A DNA stretch of 64,000 nucleotides, taken from positions 1,674,001 through 1,738,000 of the forward strand of contig NZ_LR134481.1 in NCBI RefSeq assembly GCF_900638025.1, given 5' to 3'. Under the pieces are notes generated by a model, which was not told the origin of the DNA, searched no databases, and saw only the letters and a program-made list of their open reading frames with translations. Position 1 is the first letter of the stretch. The number at the start of each line of letters is the position of its first letter. This stretch comes from Haemophilus parainfluenzae (GTDB lineage Bacteria; Pseudomonadota; Gammaproteobacteria; Enterobacterales; Pasteurellaceae). A program made the position numbers and the translations under genes. This document shows, one piece after another, positions 10,871 through 20,022 of the stretch.

Positions 10871-12244
10871 ATGACAACAAACAATCAATCTCGCCAAACG
10901 TGGTCTAGCCGACTAACTTATGTGCTCACCGTTGCGGGAGCGACAGTTGGCTTTGGGGCAACATGGCGCTTTCCTTATTTAGTGGGTGATAATGGCGGTG
11001 GTGCCTACGTACTCCTCTTTTGTATCGCGATGATTGTGATTGGTATCCCGATGATTTTAGTAGAAAACGTCATCGGTCGCCGTTTGCGTGTGAATTCCAT
11101 TGATGCCTTTGGCGACAAAATCCTAGATAAAGGTAAAAACATCTCCAAATATTGGAAAATTCTCGGCTACATGGGGCTTCTCGGTGCATTTGGTATCATG
11201 GCCTATTACATGGTATTAGGTGGTTGGGTGATGTCTTATATCATCAGCCTGATTAATAATACCCTTGATATTAGCGCCCCAATTACAAAAGAAGTGGCCA
11301 AAGATTTCTACGATTTACACATCAGCAACAGCCCATGGGAAATCATGCTTTATACCTTCCTGTTTGTGGCGGTGAATTACATTATTTTGGCAAAAGGTAT
11401 CATCGGCGGGATTGAACGTTCTGTAAAATACTTAATGCCATTACTATTCATCTTCCTAATTGGTATGGTGATTCGTAACCTCACCTTACCTGGCGCAATG
11501 GAAGGTGTGACTTTCTACTTAAAACCTGATTTCAGTAAAATTACACCTAAATTATTCATCTTCGTATTAGGTCAGGTATTCTTCGCATTAAGTCTTGGTT
11601 TTGGTGTATTGATTACTCTCTCCAGCTATTTAAACAAGGAAGAGAACCTTATTCACACAGCCGTTATTACAGGCTTCACTAACACCATCATTGCTGTGTT
11701 ATGTGGTTTTATGATCTTCCCATCATTATTCACATTCGGCATTGAACCTAACGCTGGCCCAACCTTGGTTTTCCAAAGTTTACCAATTGTATTCTCACAC
11801 TTATGGGCGGGTAAATTCTTTGCTATCGTGTTCTTCGGTTTATTGCTTATTGCCGCATTAACCACATCAATTACGATTTACGAAGTCATCATCACCGCAT
11901 TACAAGAAAAACTCAGAATGCGCCGTGGTAAAGCGATTTTTGTTACCTTAATGGGGATTTTCTTATTAGGTAACGTGCCATCTATTCTAGGTGATAACCT
12001 TTGGAAAGATTTCACTATCTTCGGTAAAAGCATTTTCGATGCCTTCGATTTCGTCAGCGGAAATATTCTCTTTATGCTGACCGCACTTGGCTGTGCCATT
12101 TTCGTTGGTTTCGTGTTACAAGACGATGCAAAAAAAGAGCTATCACCAACACCCAATTCGCTCTTCACCACAATTTGGTTTAACTATGTCAAATTTGTGG
12201 TTCCTGTTATTATCTTGGTCATTTTTATTAGTAATTTGATATAG
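10871..12244 (+). CDS. Sodium-dependent transporter, neurotransmitter:sodium symporter (NSS) family
   Basis: A 457-residue polytopic protein with the NSS signature in helix 1 (GFGATWRFPYLVGDNGGGAY) and about eleven further hydrophobic helices. Bacterial members such as LeuT and TnaT import amino acids with Na+; the substrate here cannot be read from sequence. It starts 26 nt after nth and is followed by a hairpin terminator. H. influenzae also has an NSS gene beside nth, so the placement is ancestral in this family. Confidence 0.88.
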   Translation: MTTNNQSRQTWSSRLTYVLTVAGATVGFGATWRFPYLVGDNGGGAYVLLFCIAMIVIGIPMILVENVIGRRLRVNSIDAFGDKILDKGKNISKYWKILGYMGLLGAFGIMAYYMVLGGWVMSYIISLINNTLDISAPITKEVAKDFYDLHISNSPWEIMLYTFLFVAVNYIILAKGIIGGIERSVKYLMPLLFIFLIGMVIRNLTLPGAMEGVTFYLKPDFSKITPKLFIFVLGQVFFALSLGFGVLITLSSYLNKEENLIHTAVITGFTNTIIAVLCGFMIFPSLFTFGIEPNAGPTLVFQSLPIVFSHLWAGKFFAIVFFGLLLIAALTTSITIYEVIITALQEKLRMRRGKAIFVTLMGIFLLGNVPSILGDNLWKDFTIFGKSIFDAFDFVSGNILFMLTALGCAIFVGFVLQDDAKKELSPTPNSLFTTIWFNYVKFVVPVIILVIFISNLI

Positions 12245-12254
12245 CCTAATTAAA

Positions 12255-12280
12255 AAAGCAGCGCTAAAGCGTTGCTTTTG
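12255..12280 (+). terminator. Hairpin terminator after the NSS transporter
   Basis: AAAGCAGCGCT (12255-12265) pairs with AGCGTTGCTTT (12268-12278) with one G-T wobble and a 2-nt spacer, followed by a short T run. It marks the boundary between the rsx-nth-transporter region and the restriction island. Confidence 0.65.
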
Positions 12281-12391
12281 TATCCATAAAAACAAATCAT
12301 CTCACTGCTAAATGATTGTTTGTAGAGAAGAAAAATTTTCGATAAAATACTAACTATTGATTGAATTATTACTTTACTAAGGATAAATTTT

Positions 12392-14108
12392 ATGCAGACG
12401 ACACGACACGACACGACACGACACGACACGACACGACACGACACGACACGACACGACCAAGATTGTCGATGAAAATCACGTATTACAACAAGCATTTTTA
12501 AATGAATTAGATGAAAAACTTTGGTCATCTGCCGATAAACTGCGCCAGCAGCTTGATGCTGCCAATTACAAACACATCGTACTCGGCCTCATCTTCCTGA
12601 AATACATCTCCGACAGCTTCACCCATCAGCAAGAAAAAATTCAGGCAGAACTGAGCGATCCCGAAAATCCACTCTATCTTGACCGCGCTTTTTACGATAC
12701 GGACGAAGAATATCAAGAAGCCTTAACCGTCGAACTGGAAAACCGCGACTACTACACTGCCGACAATGTGTTCTGGGTGCCGCAGCAAGCCCGTTGGGAC
12801 GAGATTAAAGCCGTTTCCATCTTAAACATCGGCGCAGAGCTGCCTTGGGGCGGGAAATTTTCTGGCGTGGCCAAACTGATTGACGATGCCTTCGATGCCA
12901 TTGAAAAAGACAACGAAAAACTCAAAGGCGTCCTCCAACGCATCAGCGGCTATGCCGTAAACGAAGACACCCTGCGCGGGCTGATTATCCTCTTCTCCGA
13001 TACCAACTTTACCCGTCCGACTTACAACGGCGAGCCCGTACATTTAGGCGCAAAAGACATACTCGGCCACGTTTACGAATACTTTCTCGGTCGTTTTGCC
13101 CAAGCCGAAGGTAAACGCGGCGGCCAATATTTCACGCCGAAATCCATTGTTTCCCTGATTGTCGAAATGCTCGAGCCATACTCAGGTCGCGTATATGACC
13201 CAGCTATGGGCAGCGGCGGCTTTTTCGTGCAAACCGAACGCTTTATCACCGCCCATCAAGGCAACATCAACAACGTTTCCATCTACGGACAAGAATTCAA
13301 CCCAACTACATGGAAACTCGCCGCCATGAACATGGCCATCCGCGGCATTGATTACGACTTCGGCAAACACAACGCCGATAGCTTCACCCAGCCGCAACAC
13401 ATCGACAAAAAGATGGATTTCATCATGGCAAACCCACCATTCAACGTCAGCGATTGGTGGAGCGAATCCCTGGCCGACGACCCACGTTGGGCATACGGCA
13501 CGCCGCCCAAAGGCAACGCCAACTTCGCTTGGCTGCAACACATGATTTACCACCTCTCGCCCAACGGCAAAATGGCATTATTGCTTGCCAACGGTTCCAT
13601 GAGCAGCCAAACCAACAACGAAGGCGAAATCCGCAAAGCCATCATCAATGCCGACTTGGTGGAATGTATGGTTGCTCTGCCCGGCCAGCTCTTCACCAAC
13701 ACCCAAATCCCCGCCTGTATTTGGTTTTTAAACCGCAACAAAAAGCGCAAAGGCGAAGTATTGTTTATCGACGCCCGCCAAATCGGCTATATGAAAGACC
13801 GCGTCTTGCGTGATTTCACCGCTGACGACATCGCCAAAATTGCCAACACCCTACACGCTTGGCAAACATCAGCAGGTTATGAAGACCAAGCCGCTTTCTG
13901 TAAATCCGCGACTTTAGAAGAGATTGCGAATAACGACTTCGTCCTCACACCGGGGCGCTACGTCGGCACCGCAGAACAAGAAGACGACGGCGTGCCATTT
14001 GCAGAAAAAATGCAAAATCTGACCGCACTTTTAAAGGAACAGTTTGCGAAAAGTGCGGAGTTGGAAGCGGAGATTAAGAAGAATTTAGGGGGATTGGGGT
14101 ATGAGTAA
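12392..14108 (+). CDS. hsdM: Type I restriction system DNA methyltransferase subunit, phase-variable and out of frame as given
   Basis: The HsdM reading frame is open from before 12459 to 14108. It contains the N-terminal helical domain, the AdoMet motif DPAMGSGGFF (about 13197) and the N6-adenine catalytic motif NPPFNVSDWW (about 13432). HsdM methylates the recognition site and joins HsdS and HsdR. The only good start is ATG at 12392, with AAGGA 8 nt upstream. It leads through twelve ACGAC pentamers and, at this repeat number, reaches TGA at 12470-12472 after 26 codons. Ten or thirteen repeats would join ATG to the HsdM frame. A GTG at 12768 is in frame but would remove about 100 conserved residues. 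Codon use is GC-rich compared with flanking genes. Confidence 0.9.
12398..12457 (+). repeat. (ACGAC)12 pentanucleotide tract controlling hsdM frame
   Basis: Sixty bases are an uninterrupted run of twelve ACGAC units, starting six bases into the hsdM reading frame. All three forward frames through the tract lack stops, so repeat number alone sets the downstream frame. The offset from ATG 12392 to the first conserved HsdM-frame codon at 12456 is 64 nt. One added unit or two lost units restore a multiple of three. Confidence 0.95.
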
Positions 14109-15483
14109 TTTAAAATCGTATGTCATACACACTATTGGTGGTGGTTGGGGTAAAGAAACTATAGAAGAAAATTTAATAAAGGTTTCTGTTATTAGAGGAA
14201 CTGATTTCCCTAAATTAGAGAAATTAGATTTTTCTTCCGTTCCAATTCGCTTTGAAACTTTAAAAAAAATTGAATCAAGAACATTACAAGTAGGAGATTT
14301 AATTATTGAAGTTTCTGGAGGAAGTGCTTCATCCGGTCAAAGAACAGGAAGATGTTTATACATTACTCAAGAAATTCTAGATAATTTAGGTAAGTATGTT
14401 ATTCCAGCTAGTTTTTGTAGATTACTAAGATTGGATAAAGAAAAGATAAATTCTAAATTCATTTATTACCAAATTGCAGAAATGCATTTATCAGATCAAA
14501 TTGGTATTTATGAAAATCAATCTACAGGAATATCTAATTTTCAATTTAATTTATTTTTAGATGAGATATTTCCCAAAATTACTGATTTAAATAAGCAAAA
14601 TAGTATTGTTGATATTTTTAATTCAATAGACCAAAAAATCCAAGTCAATACTAAAATCAACCAAACCTTGGAACAAATCGCCCAAGCCCTGTTTAAAAGC
14701 TGGTTTGTTGATTTCGATCCCGTGCATGCCAAAGCCCAAGCCCTTTCAGACGGCATGAGTCTTGAACAAGCGGAACTTGCCGCCATGCAGGCAATCAGCG
14801 GAAAAACACCCGAAGAACTGACCGCACTTTCACAAACACAGCCTGAACGCTACGCCGAATTAGCCGAAACCGCCAAAGCGTTTCCTTGTGAGATGGTGGA
14901 GGTTGATGGGGTTGAGGTGCCGAAGGGGTGGGAATTATCTACGATTGGCGATTGTTATGATGTCGTTATGGGGCAATCTCCAAAAGGAGAAACTTATAAT
15001 GAAAATAAACAAGGAATGCTTTTCTATCAAGGTCGTGCAGAATTTGGTTGGCGCTTTCCTACCCCGAGATTGTTTACAACAGATCCTAAACGTATTGCAG
15101 AACAAAATTCTATTTTAATGAGCGTTCGAGCTCCTGTTGGGGACATTAACATAGCACTTGAAAAATGCTGTATTGGTCGCGGATTAGCTGCATTACAACA
15201 TAAGAGTAAAAGTTTGTCGTTCGGTTTATATCAAATACAATCTATAAAACCAGAATTAGATTTATTTAATGGTGAAGGAACTGTTTTTGGTTCTATCAAT
15301 CAGGCTAACTTAAAAAATATTCAAATTATTAACCCTGAGGAAAAATTTATTCAGCTTTTTGAAAAAAATTTATCATCTTGTGATTCAAAAATTATGAATA
15401 ACGAGATAGAAAATAATGCGCTGAAAGAAATAAGAGATTTATTGTTACCTAGATTATTGAGTGGAAAAATTGAAAATGACTAA
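14101..15483 (+). CDS. hsdS: Type I restriction system specificity subunit
   Basis: A 460-residue specificity subunit. Target recognition domain 1 spans about residues 1-170; the central conserved helix region is about 175-215 (INQTLEQIAQALFKSWFVDF); target domain 2 is about 275-425; and a second conserved helix ends in LLPRLLSGKI. The two target domains read the two halves of a bipartite site; the site itself cannot be predicted here. The start overlaps the hsdM end by 8 nt. Both target-domain stretches are strikingly AT-rich, while the central conserved part (about 14640-14940) is GC-rich like hsdM, the pattern expected from target-domain exchange. Confidence 0.92.
   Translation: MSNLKSYVIHTIGGGWGKETIEENLIKVSVIRGTDFPKLEKLDFSSVPIRFETLKKIESRTLQVGDLIIEVSGGSASSGQRTGRCLYITQEILDNLGKYVIPASFCRLLRLDKEKINSKFIYYQIAEMHLSDQIGIYENQSTGISNFQFNLFLDEIFPKITDLNKQNSIVDIFNSIDQKIQVNTKINQTLEQIAQALFKSWFVDFDPVHAKAQALSDGMSLEQAELAAMQAISGKTPEELTALSQTQPERYAELAETAKAFPCEMVEVDGVEVPKGWELSTIGDCYDVVMGQSPKGETYNENKQGMLFYQGRAEFGWRFPTPRLFTTDPKRIAEQNSILMSVRAPVGDINIALEKCCIGRGLAALQHKSKSLSFGLYQIQSIKPELDLFNGEGTVFGSINQANLKNIQIINPEEKFIQLFEKNLSSCDSKIMNNEIENNALKEIRDLLLPRLLSGKIEND
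14745..14754 (-). other. Neisseria-type DNA uptake sequence in hsdS
   Basis: The plus strand reads TTCAGACGGC, the exact complement of the neisserial 10-mer GCCGTCTGAA. With the next two bases (AT) it matches the extended 12-mer. Confidence 0.85.
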
Positions 15484-15889
15484 TCAGATTGATAATGAGG
15501 TTATCCATAAAGAAATTGATCTAATTCAATCAATTATCAATAGAATGGCCCAAAATAGTTTTATGCTTAAAGGATGGGTAATTACTATTTTTGTTGCAGT
15601 AATTGCACTAAACGTACAAACAGAAAGATTCATTCAGAATCTTACATTATCTATTTTTCCTTTAGCTTTTTGGTATATAGACGCTTACTATTTATATATT
15701 GAAAGAAAATATCGCAAACTATATGAAAACAGAATAACACTAAGGAAGAGTGGTAATTCAGATAATCTGTACTCATTAGGAATTGGGGAAATAAAATTAA
15801 TAAATGTATTGGCAACCATGTTTTCTTCTTCCATTGCTTGGTTTTATATTCCTATTCTAGGAATACTTATTTTAGCACTACTTATCTAA
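15476..15889 (+). CDS. Small membrane protein of unknown function paired with a TIR-like protein
   Basis: A 137-residue protein. An N-terminal amphipathic helix (about 1-30) is followed by three predicted membrane segments at about residues 33-50, 56-76 and 112-136. A basic loop, YIERKYRKLYENR, lies just after the second segment. The ATG at 15476 overlaps the hsdS stop (8 nt). I do not recognise a named family with certainty, although small membrane proteins of this shape do occur beside TIR-like genes. By position and composition (very AT-rich) it forms a unit with the next gene, possibly a membrane effector or anchor. It has no visible macro, SLOG or nuclease domain. Confidence 0.6.
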   Translation: MTNQIDNEVIHKEIDLIQSIINRMAQNSFMLKGWVITIFVAVIALNVQTERFIQNLTLSIFPLAFWYIDAYYLYIERKYRKLYENRITLRKSGNSDNLYSLGIGEIKLINVLATMFSSSIAWFYIPILGILILALLI

Positions 15890-15899
15890 GGTATATGAA

Positions 15900-16430
15900 A
15901 TGAAAAGAAAGGTATTTTTTAGCTTCCATTATCAAAAAGATAATTGGAGAGTTCAACAAATTAGAAATATGGGGGTAATTGAAGGAAATGCTATCACTAC
16001 CCCAAATGACTGGGAAACGATAGCTAGAAAAGGGGATCAAGCGATTAAAAACTGGATAAATCAGAATCTTATTGGTTGTTCCTGTCTTGTCGTTCTTATT
16101 GGCGAAGAAACATCTAATAGAAAATATGTACTTTATGAAATTGAAAGTGCCTGGAATCGTGGAATGGGCGTTTTAGGTATTTATATTGATGGTTTAAAAG
16201 ATCTAGAAGTTAAAACATCAAGAAAGGGAAATAACCCATTTACTAAATTTAAATTTCAGAATTCCTTATTAAGATTTAATGTTCCTATATTAGATCCAAA
16301 TAATTATAGATTTCTTCGAAAACTAACTAGCCAAGATGTATATAGAATAATTGAAGATAATTTAGAAGAATATATTGAAAAAGCAATAAATTATAGAAAA
16401 AACAAACTATCCATTTTCAAAAAATCATAA
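15900..16430 (+). CDS. TIR-like (DUF1863/ThsB-like) domain protein
   Basis: A 176-residue cytoplasmic protein. It opens with the TIR-like first strand KRKVFFSFHYQKD, has a hydrophobic strand SCLVVLIGEET, and contains YVLYEIESAWNRG, where Glu80 is in the position of the catalytic glutamate of TIR NAD-processing enzymes. ThsB of the Thoeris antiphage system has this fold and produces a cyclic ADP-ribose-type signal. No SIR2-SLOG ThsA is present; instead the gene follows a three-helix membrane protein by 10 nt. An AAGG Shine-Dalgarno lies about 9 nt before the ATG. Function in antiphage signalling is inferred from family and location. Confidence 0.65.
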   Translation: MKRKVFFSFHYQKDNWRVQQIRNMGVIEGNAITTPNDWETIARKGDQAIKNWINQNLIGCSCLVVLIGEETSNRKYVLYEIESAWNRGMGVLGIYIDGLKDLEVKTSRKGNNPFTKFKFQNSLLRFNVPILDPNNYRFLRKLTSQDVYRIIEDNLEEYIEKAINYRKNKLSIFKKS

Positions 16431-16785
16431 AAAATAGTGCGTAAGATTTGTGAACAGCAAAACTAATTTTACCCCTATCAAATCTCCCCTAACCCCTCTT
16501 TGCTAAAGAGGGGGACTATTTGGGAGGTTTATTGACTGCAAGCAGTCGAATTAACAGAAAAATTACTCATGAAAAACACCTAAACTAAAATTACGCTCAA
16601 TACCATTCCCCTCTTTCGTAAAGAGGGGTTAGGGGAGATTTGAAAGGTTTGTTGGCTGCAAGCGGTCGGATTAACAGCAAAATTACTCATGAAAAACACC
16701 TAAACTAAAATGACGCTCAATACCATTCCCCTCTTTCGTAAAGAGGGGTTAGGGGAGATTTAAACCACACACTAAGGAATCCATC
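16431..16785. other. 355-bp non-coding gap with repeated hairpins before hsdR
   Basis: No convincing gene lies between the TIR-like gene and hsdR. The gap holds three related hairpins and a 120-bp tandem duplication (see the repeat entry), and ends with AAGGA before the hsdR ATG. A minus-strand frame crossing the repeat is a by-product of its sequence. Confidence 0.8.
16518..16761. repeat. 120-bp tandem duplication with perfect hairpins
   Basis: Bases 16518-16641 and 16638-16761 match at an exact offset of 120 with about eight differences. Each copy ends in a perfect 9-bp stem CCCCTCTTT/AAAGAGGGG with a 3-nt loop (16608-16628 and 16728-16748). A third, inverted relative of the same hairpin sits upstream at 16493-16513. 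Each copy also contains a GCAAGC(G/A)GTC word, close to the Apl-type uptake core ACAAGCGGT. Stems of this form may act as RNA processing or termination elements between the TIR-like gene and hsdR. Confidence 0.88.
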
Positions 16786-19700
16786 ATGCTCAACGAAAAC
16801 GACATCGAACAAATCACCCTTCAACAACTGCAATCCCTCGATTGGGAATATCGCTATGGTAAAGACTTGCCTGTTCATGAAGGCGAGTTTGCCCGTGGCG
16901 ATTTGAGCGGCGTAGTCTTTGTTGAGCAACTGCGTGAGGCGGTGCGTAAACTTAATCCGCAGCTGCCTGAAAGTGCGGTTGATTCTGTGGTCAAAGCCGC
17001 GACAAAAAGCGATATTGGCGACTTGGTGGTGCGTAATCAGGCGTTTTATAAACTGTTGCGCGATGGTGTGCGGGTGGAATATCAGGCTGACGGTGAGCAG
17101 AAAATCGAGATGGCACGCTTGGTGGATTTTGAGCAGGTGAAGAACAACCGCTTTGTTGCCGTCAACCAGCTGGAAATCCGCAGCCGTAAAGGAGGCAAGC
17201 GGATTCCTGATATTATCAGCTTTGTCAATGGTCTTCCCTTAGTGGTGTTTGAGCTGAAAAATCCGCTGCGTGAATCGGCGGATTTGTTGCAGGCGTTTAA
17301 TCAGTTTGAAACCTATAAAGATGAGATTGCCGAGCTGTTTGTTTACAACCAAACCCTGATTATTTCAGACGGCATTACCGCCCGTTTAGGTTCGCTTTCG
17401 GCAGACTTTCAACGCTTTACGCCGTGGAAAGTGGTCGATGAAAAAAATCAAAGCATGCGCTTATATTTTGACGATGAATTGCAAAGCCTGCTCAATGGCT
17501 TGTTGCAGCCCAAAGATTTGCTCGACTATATCCGCTATTTCGTCTTATTTGAGCGGGATTCCAACGGTAAAACCATTAAAAAAATCGCGGCGTACCATCA
17601 ATATTACGGCGTAAATGAAGCGGTAGATTCCACCATTTGGGCGACTTCAGAAAAAGGCGACCGCCGCATTGGCGTAATGTGGCACACGCAAGGTTCGGGT
17701 AAATCGATTTCCATGTTGTTTTATGCCGGAAAACTGCTTGCGCAGCCTGAATTAAAAAATCCCACCATTGTGGTGGTCACCGACCGCAACGATTTGGACG
17801 GTCAGCTCTTCCAAACCTTTTCTTCAGGCAAAGATTTAATCAAACAAACGCCGCAACAAGTAGAAGACCGCGATCAACTGCGCCAACTGCTCGCGAAAAA
17901 TGAAGTGGGCGGTGTATTTTTTACGACAATTCAAAAATTCGCCCTAAATGAGGAAGAAAACCGCTTTCCTGTTTTAAATGAGCGCAGCAATATTATTGTA
18001 ATTAGCGATGAAGCGCACCGCAGTCAATATGGCTTTACGCAAAAACTGCATAACGGCAAATTTCAGGCAGGCTACGCCCGCCATTTACGCGATGCGTTAC
18101 CTAATGCTTCGTTTATCGGTTTTACCGGTACGCCGATTAGCCTGGAAGATAAAGACACGCAAGATGTGTTCGGGCGTTATGTGTCGATTTATGACTTGCA
18201 AGATGCGGTGGAAGATGGCGCAACCGTACCGATTGTTTATGATGATGCTCGCCAAATTCGCTTAAATAAAAAAGACCATGATGCTTTGTTTGCAGAAATT
18301 GATGCCCTACTAGAAGAGGAGCCATCGACTTCCCTGCGTTTGCAGGAAAAATTGCTGGGTTCACAAGCCCGTCTGGCTGATTTAGCCGCGGATTTTGTGC
18401 AGCATTTTGCCAAACGCAATGAAGTCGTCGACAGCAAAGCGATGATGGTGGTTTCCAGCCGTCAGATTTGCGTGGACTTATACAATGAAATCATCAAACT
18501 GCGCCCTGAATGGCATTCGGACAATATTAACGAAGGGGCGATTAAAATTGTGATGACAGGCTCTGCTTCCGATGCGCCGGAAATGCAGAAACACGTTTAC
18601 AGTAAACAGGAAAAACAAACGCTGGAACGCCGCTTTAAAGACCCGAACGATCCGCTGAAAGTGGTGATTGTGCGCGATATGTGGCTGACGGGTTTTGATG
18701 CGCCTTGCTGTAATACGATGTATATCGACAAGCCGATGCAGGGGCATAACCTGATGCAGGCGATTGCGCGGGTTAACCGTGTATTCCGTAATAAGAGCCG
18801 AGAAAACGGCGGTTTGATTGTGGATTATGTCGGTATTGCCGAAAAACTCAAAGAAGCGACCCAGCAATACACGAATTCACAAGGCAAGGGCAAGCTGACT
18901 GATAACGTGATTGATGTGTTCTTTAAAATGAAAGAGCATTTAGAAGTTATCCGCAGCCTGTTTGCAACGCCGGTTGAAGGGAAAACCTTTGATGTTCAGA
19001 CGGCCTTAGAAAAAGATAATCCGAATGATCTTTTGATGGCGATTCGTTTTGCCGCCAACCATATTTTGGGCCTCGATCGATTACCGTTTGATGGCAAAGC
19101 GCATGAACAACATTGGTTTAATAAAAAAGAAACCGAGCCACGCAAAAAAGCCTTTTTAAAAGCGGCAGGTTTGGTGAAAAAAGGCTATATGCTGTGCGGC
19201 GCATTGGCTGAAGTTGAGCCATACAGCCAAGAAATTGCCTTTTATGATGCCGTACGGGCAATTTTAACTAAACGTGAACAAAAAGGCACAGGTACAAATG
19301 AAAGACAGATTTTATTGAAAAAATTGGTCAATCAAACTGTGTATTCTGAAGGCGTGATTGATTTATTCGATCTGCTAGAAAAACCACAACCACAAATCAG
19401 TTTGCTTTCCGAGGAATTTTTACAAACTGTTAAAAATAGCCCAACTAAAAATTTATGGGTTACGGCAATGGAACGTTATTTAGCAAGTGAAATTAAAGTT
19501 AAATCAGGCACAAACTTAACCTTGCAAAAAGATTTTGAACAGCGTTTGAAGGAAGCATTGAATCAATACCACAATCACAATTTAAGCGTGGTGGAAATTT
19601 TGGATGAGCTCTTCAAAATGAGCCAAGACTTCCAAGAACGCTTAGCTTTAGGCGAAAAACTGGGGCTGAAAAAAGAAGAGCTCGCCTTCTACGAAGCCCT

Positions 19701-19956
19701 CGCCCAAAACCAAAGCGCCCGTGAACTGATGGGCGATGAAGTATTGAGCAAACTTGCCAAAGAAATTACCGATACTTTAAGACGCTCAGTTACCATCGAC
19801 TGGCAATACAAAGAAGGCGTTCGCGCCAAAATGCGTATTCTCGTGAAACGAGCTTTGCAGCGTTATAAATACCCACCGGATAAGCAGGAAGAAGCTGTGA
19901 GCTATGTGATTAAGCAAGCGGAGGAAATTGCCGAGGATTTAACAGCTGAAAAATAA
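16786..19956 (+). CDS. hsdR: Type I restriction system endonuclease/translocase subunit
   Basis: An intact 1056-residue HsdR. The N-terminal PD-(D/E)xK nuclease region contains [20 protein letters not shown] (near residue 138). Superfamily 2 helicase motifs follow: Walker [13 protein letters not shown] box VISDEAHRS and FIGFTGTPI, then motif VI-like [11 protein letters not shown]. HsdR translocates unmodified DNA and cuts it when bound to HsdM2-HsdS. Because HsdR activity needs HsdM, the OFF state of hsdM should silence restriction as well as modification. Codon use is GC-rich like hsdM for most of its length; a stretch near 19300-19560 is more AT-rich. Confidence 0.95.
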   Translation: MLNENDIEQITLQQLQSLDWEYRYGKDLPVHEGEFARGDLSGVVFVEQLREAVRKLNPQLPESAVDSVVKAATKSDIGDLVVRNQAFYKLLRDGVRVEYQADGEQKIEMARLVDFEQVKNNRFVAVNQLEIRSRKGGKRIPDIISFVNGLPLVVFELKNPLRESADLLQAFNQFETYKDEIAELFVYNQTLIISDGITARLGSLSADFQRFTPWKVVDEKNQSMRLYFDDELQSLLNGLLQPKDLLDYIRYFVLFERDSNGKTIKKIAAYHQYYGVNEAVDSTIWATSEKGDRRIGVMWHTQGSGKSISMLFYAGKLLAQPELKNPTIVVVTDRNDLDGQLFQTFSSGKDLIKQTPQQVEDRDQLRQLLAKNEVGGVFFTTIQKFALNEEENRFPVLNERSNIIVISDEAHRSQYGFTQKLHNGKFQAGYARHLRDALPNASFIGFTGTPISLEDKDTQDVFGRYVSIYDLQDAVEDGATVPIVYDDARQIRLNKKDHDALFAEIDALLEEEPSTSLRLQEKLLGSQARLADLAADFVQHFAKRNEVVDSKAMMVVSSRQICVDLYNEIIKLRPEWHSDNINEGAIKIVMTGSASDAPEMQKHVYSKQEKQTLERRFKDPNDPLKVVIVRDMWLTGFDAPCCNTMYIDKPMQGHNLMQAIARVNRVFRNKSRENGGLIVDYVGIAEKLKEATQQYTNSQGKGKLTDNVIDVFFKMKEHLEVIRSLFATPVEGKTFDVQTALEKDNPNDLLMAIRFAANHILGLDRLPFDGKAHEQHWFNKKETEPRKKAFLKAAGLVKKGYMLCGALAEVEPYSQEIAFYDAVRAILTKREQKGTGTNERQILLKKLVNQTVYSEGVIDLFDLLEKPQPQISLLSEEFLQTVKNSPTKNLWVTAMERYLASEIKVKSGTNLTLQKDFEQRLKEALNQYHNHNLSVVEILDELFKMSQDFQERLALGEKLGLKKEELAFYEALAQNQSARELMGDEVLSKLAKEITDTLRRSVTIDWQYKEGVRAKMRILVKRALQRYKYPPDKQEEAVSYVIKQAEEIAEDLTAEK
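17364..17373 (-). other. Neisseria-type DNA uptake sequence in hsdR
   Basis: The plus strand reads TTCAGACGGC followed by AT, matching the complement of the extended 12-mer neisserial uptake sequence. Confidence 0.85.
18995..19004 (-). other. Second Neisseria-type DNA uptake sequence in hsdR
   Basis: The plus strand reads TTCAGACGGC followed by CT, matching the neisserial 10-mer core but not the extended form. Confidence 0.8.
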
Positions 19957-19984
19957 GCATAAGTGGCAATCACGCATAATAAAA

Positions 19985-20013
19985 AACCGAGCTATTTCGC
20001 TCGGTTTCTTTTT
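19985..20013. terminator. Bidirectional terminator between hsdR and uup
   Basis: AACCGAGC (19985-19992) pairs perfectly with GCTCGGTT (19999-20006) across TATTTC. A T-rich tail follows on the plus strand and an A run precedes it, so it can serve both convergent genes. Confidence 0.85.
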
Positions 20014-20022
20014 ATCTATCCT

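Noticed and set aside
12398..12457. CRISPR-like repeat array
   Set aside because: The unit is five bases with no spacers; it is a simple-sequence tract.
12250..12528. Minus-strand frame through the ACGAC repeats
   Set aside because: Its sequence is mostly the antisense of the pentamer tract (CRVVS repeats); it has no family features and is opposite the hsdM start.
16518..16761. CRISPR or attachment-site duplication
   Set aside because: Only two 120-bp units with no spacers, no integrase gene and no tRNA nearby; a tandem duplication explains it.
16717..16929. Minus-strand 70-codon frame across the hsdR start
   Set aside because: It begins inside hsdR and ends in the translated 120-bp repeat; no start signal or family support.
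16786..19956. Damaged hsdR accompanying the OFF hsdM
   Set aside because: All nuclease and helicase motifs are present in one 1056-codon frame, so the switch is in hsdM only.
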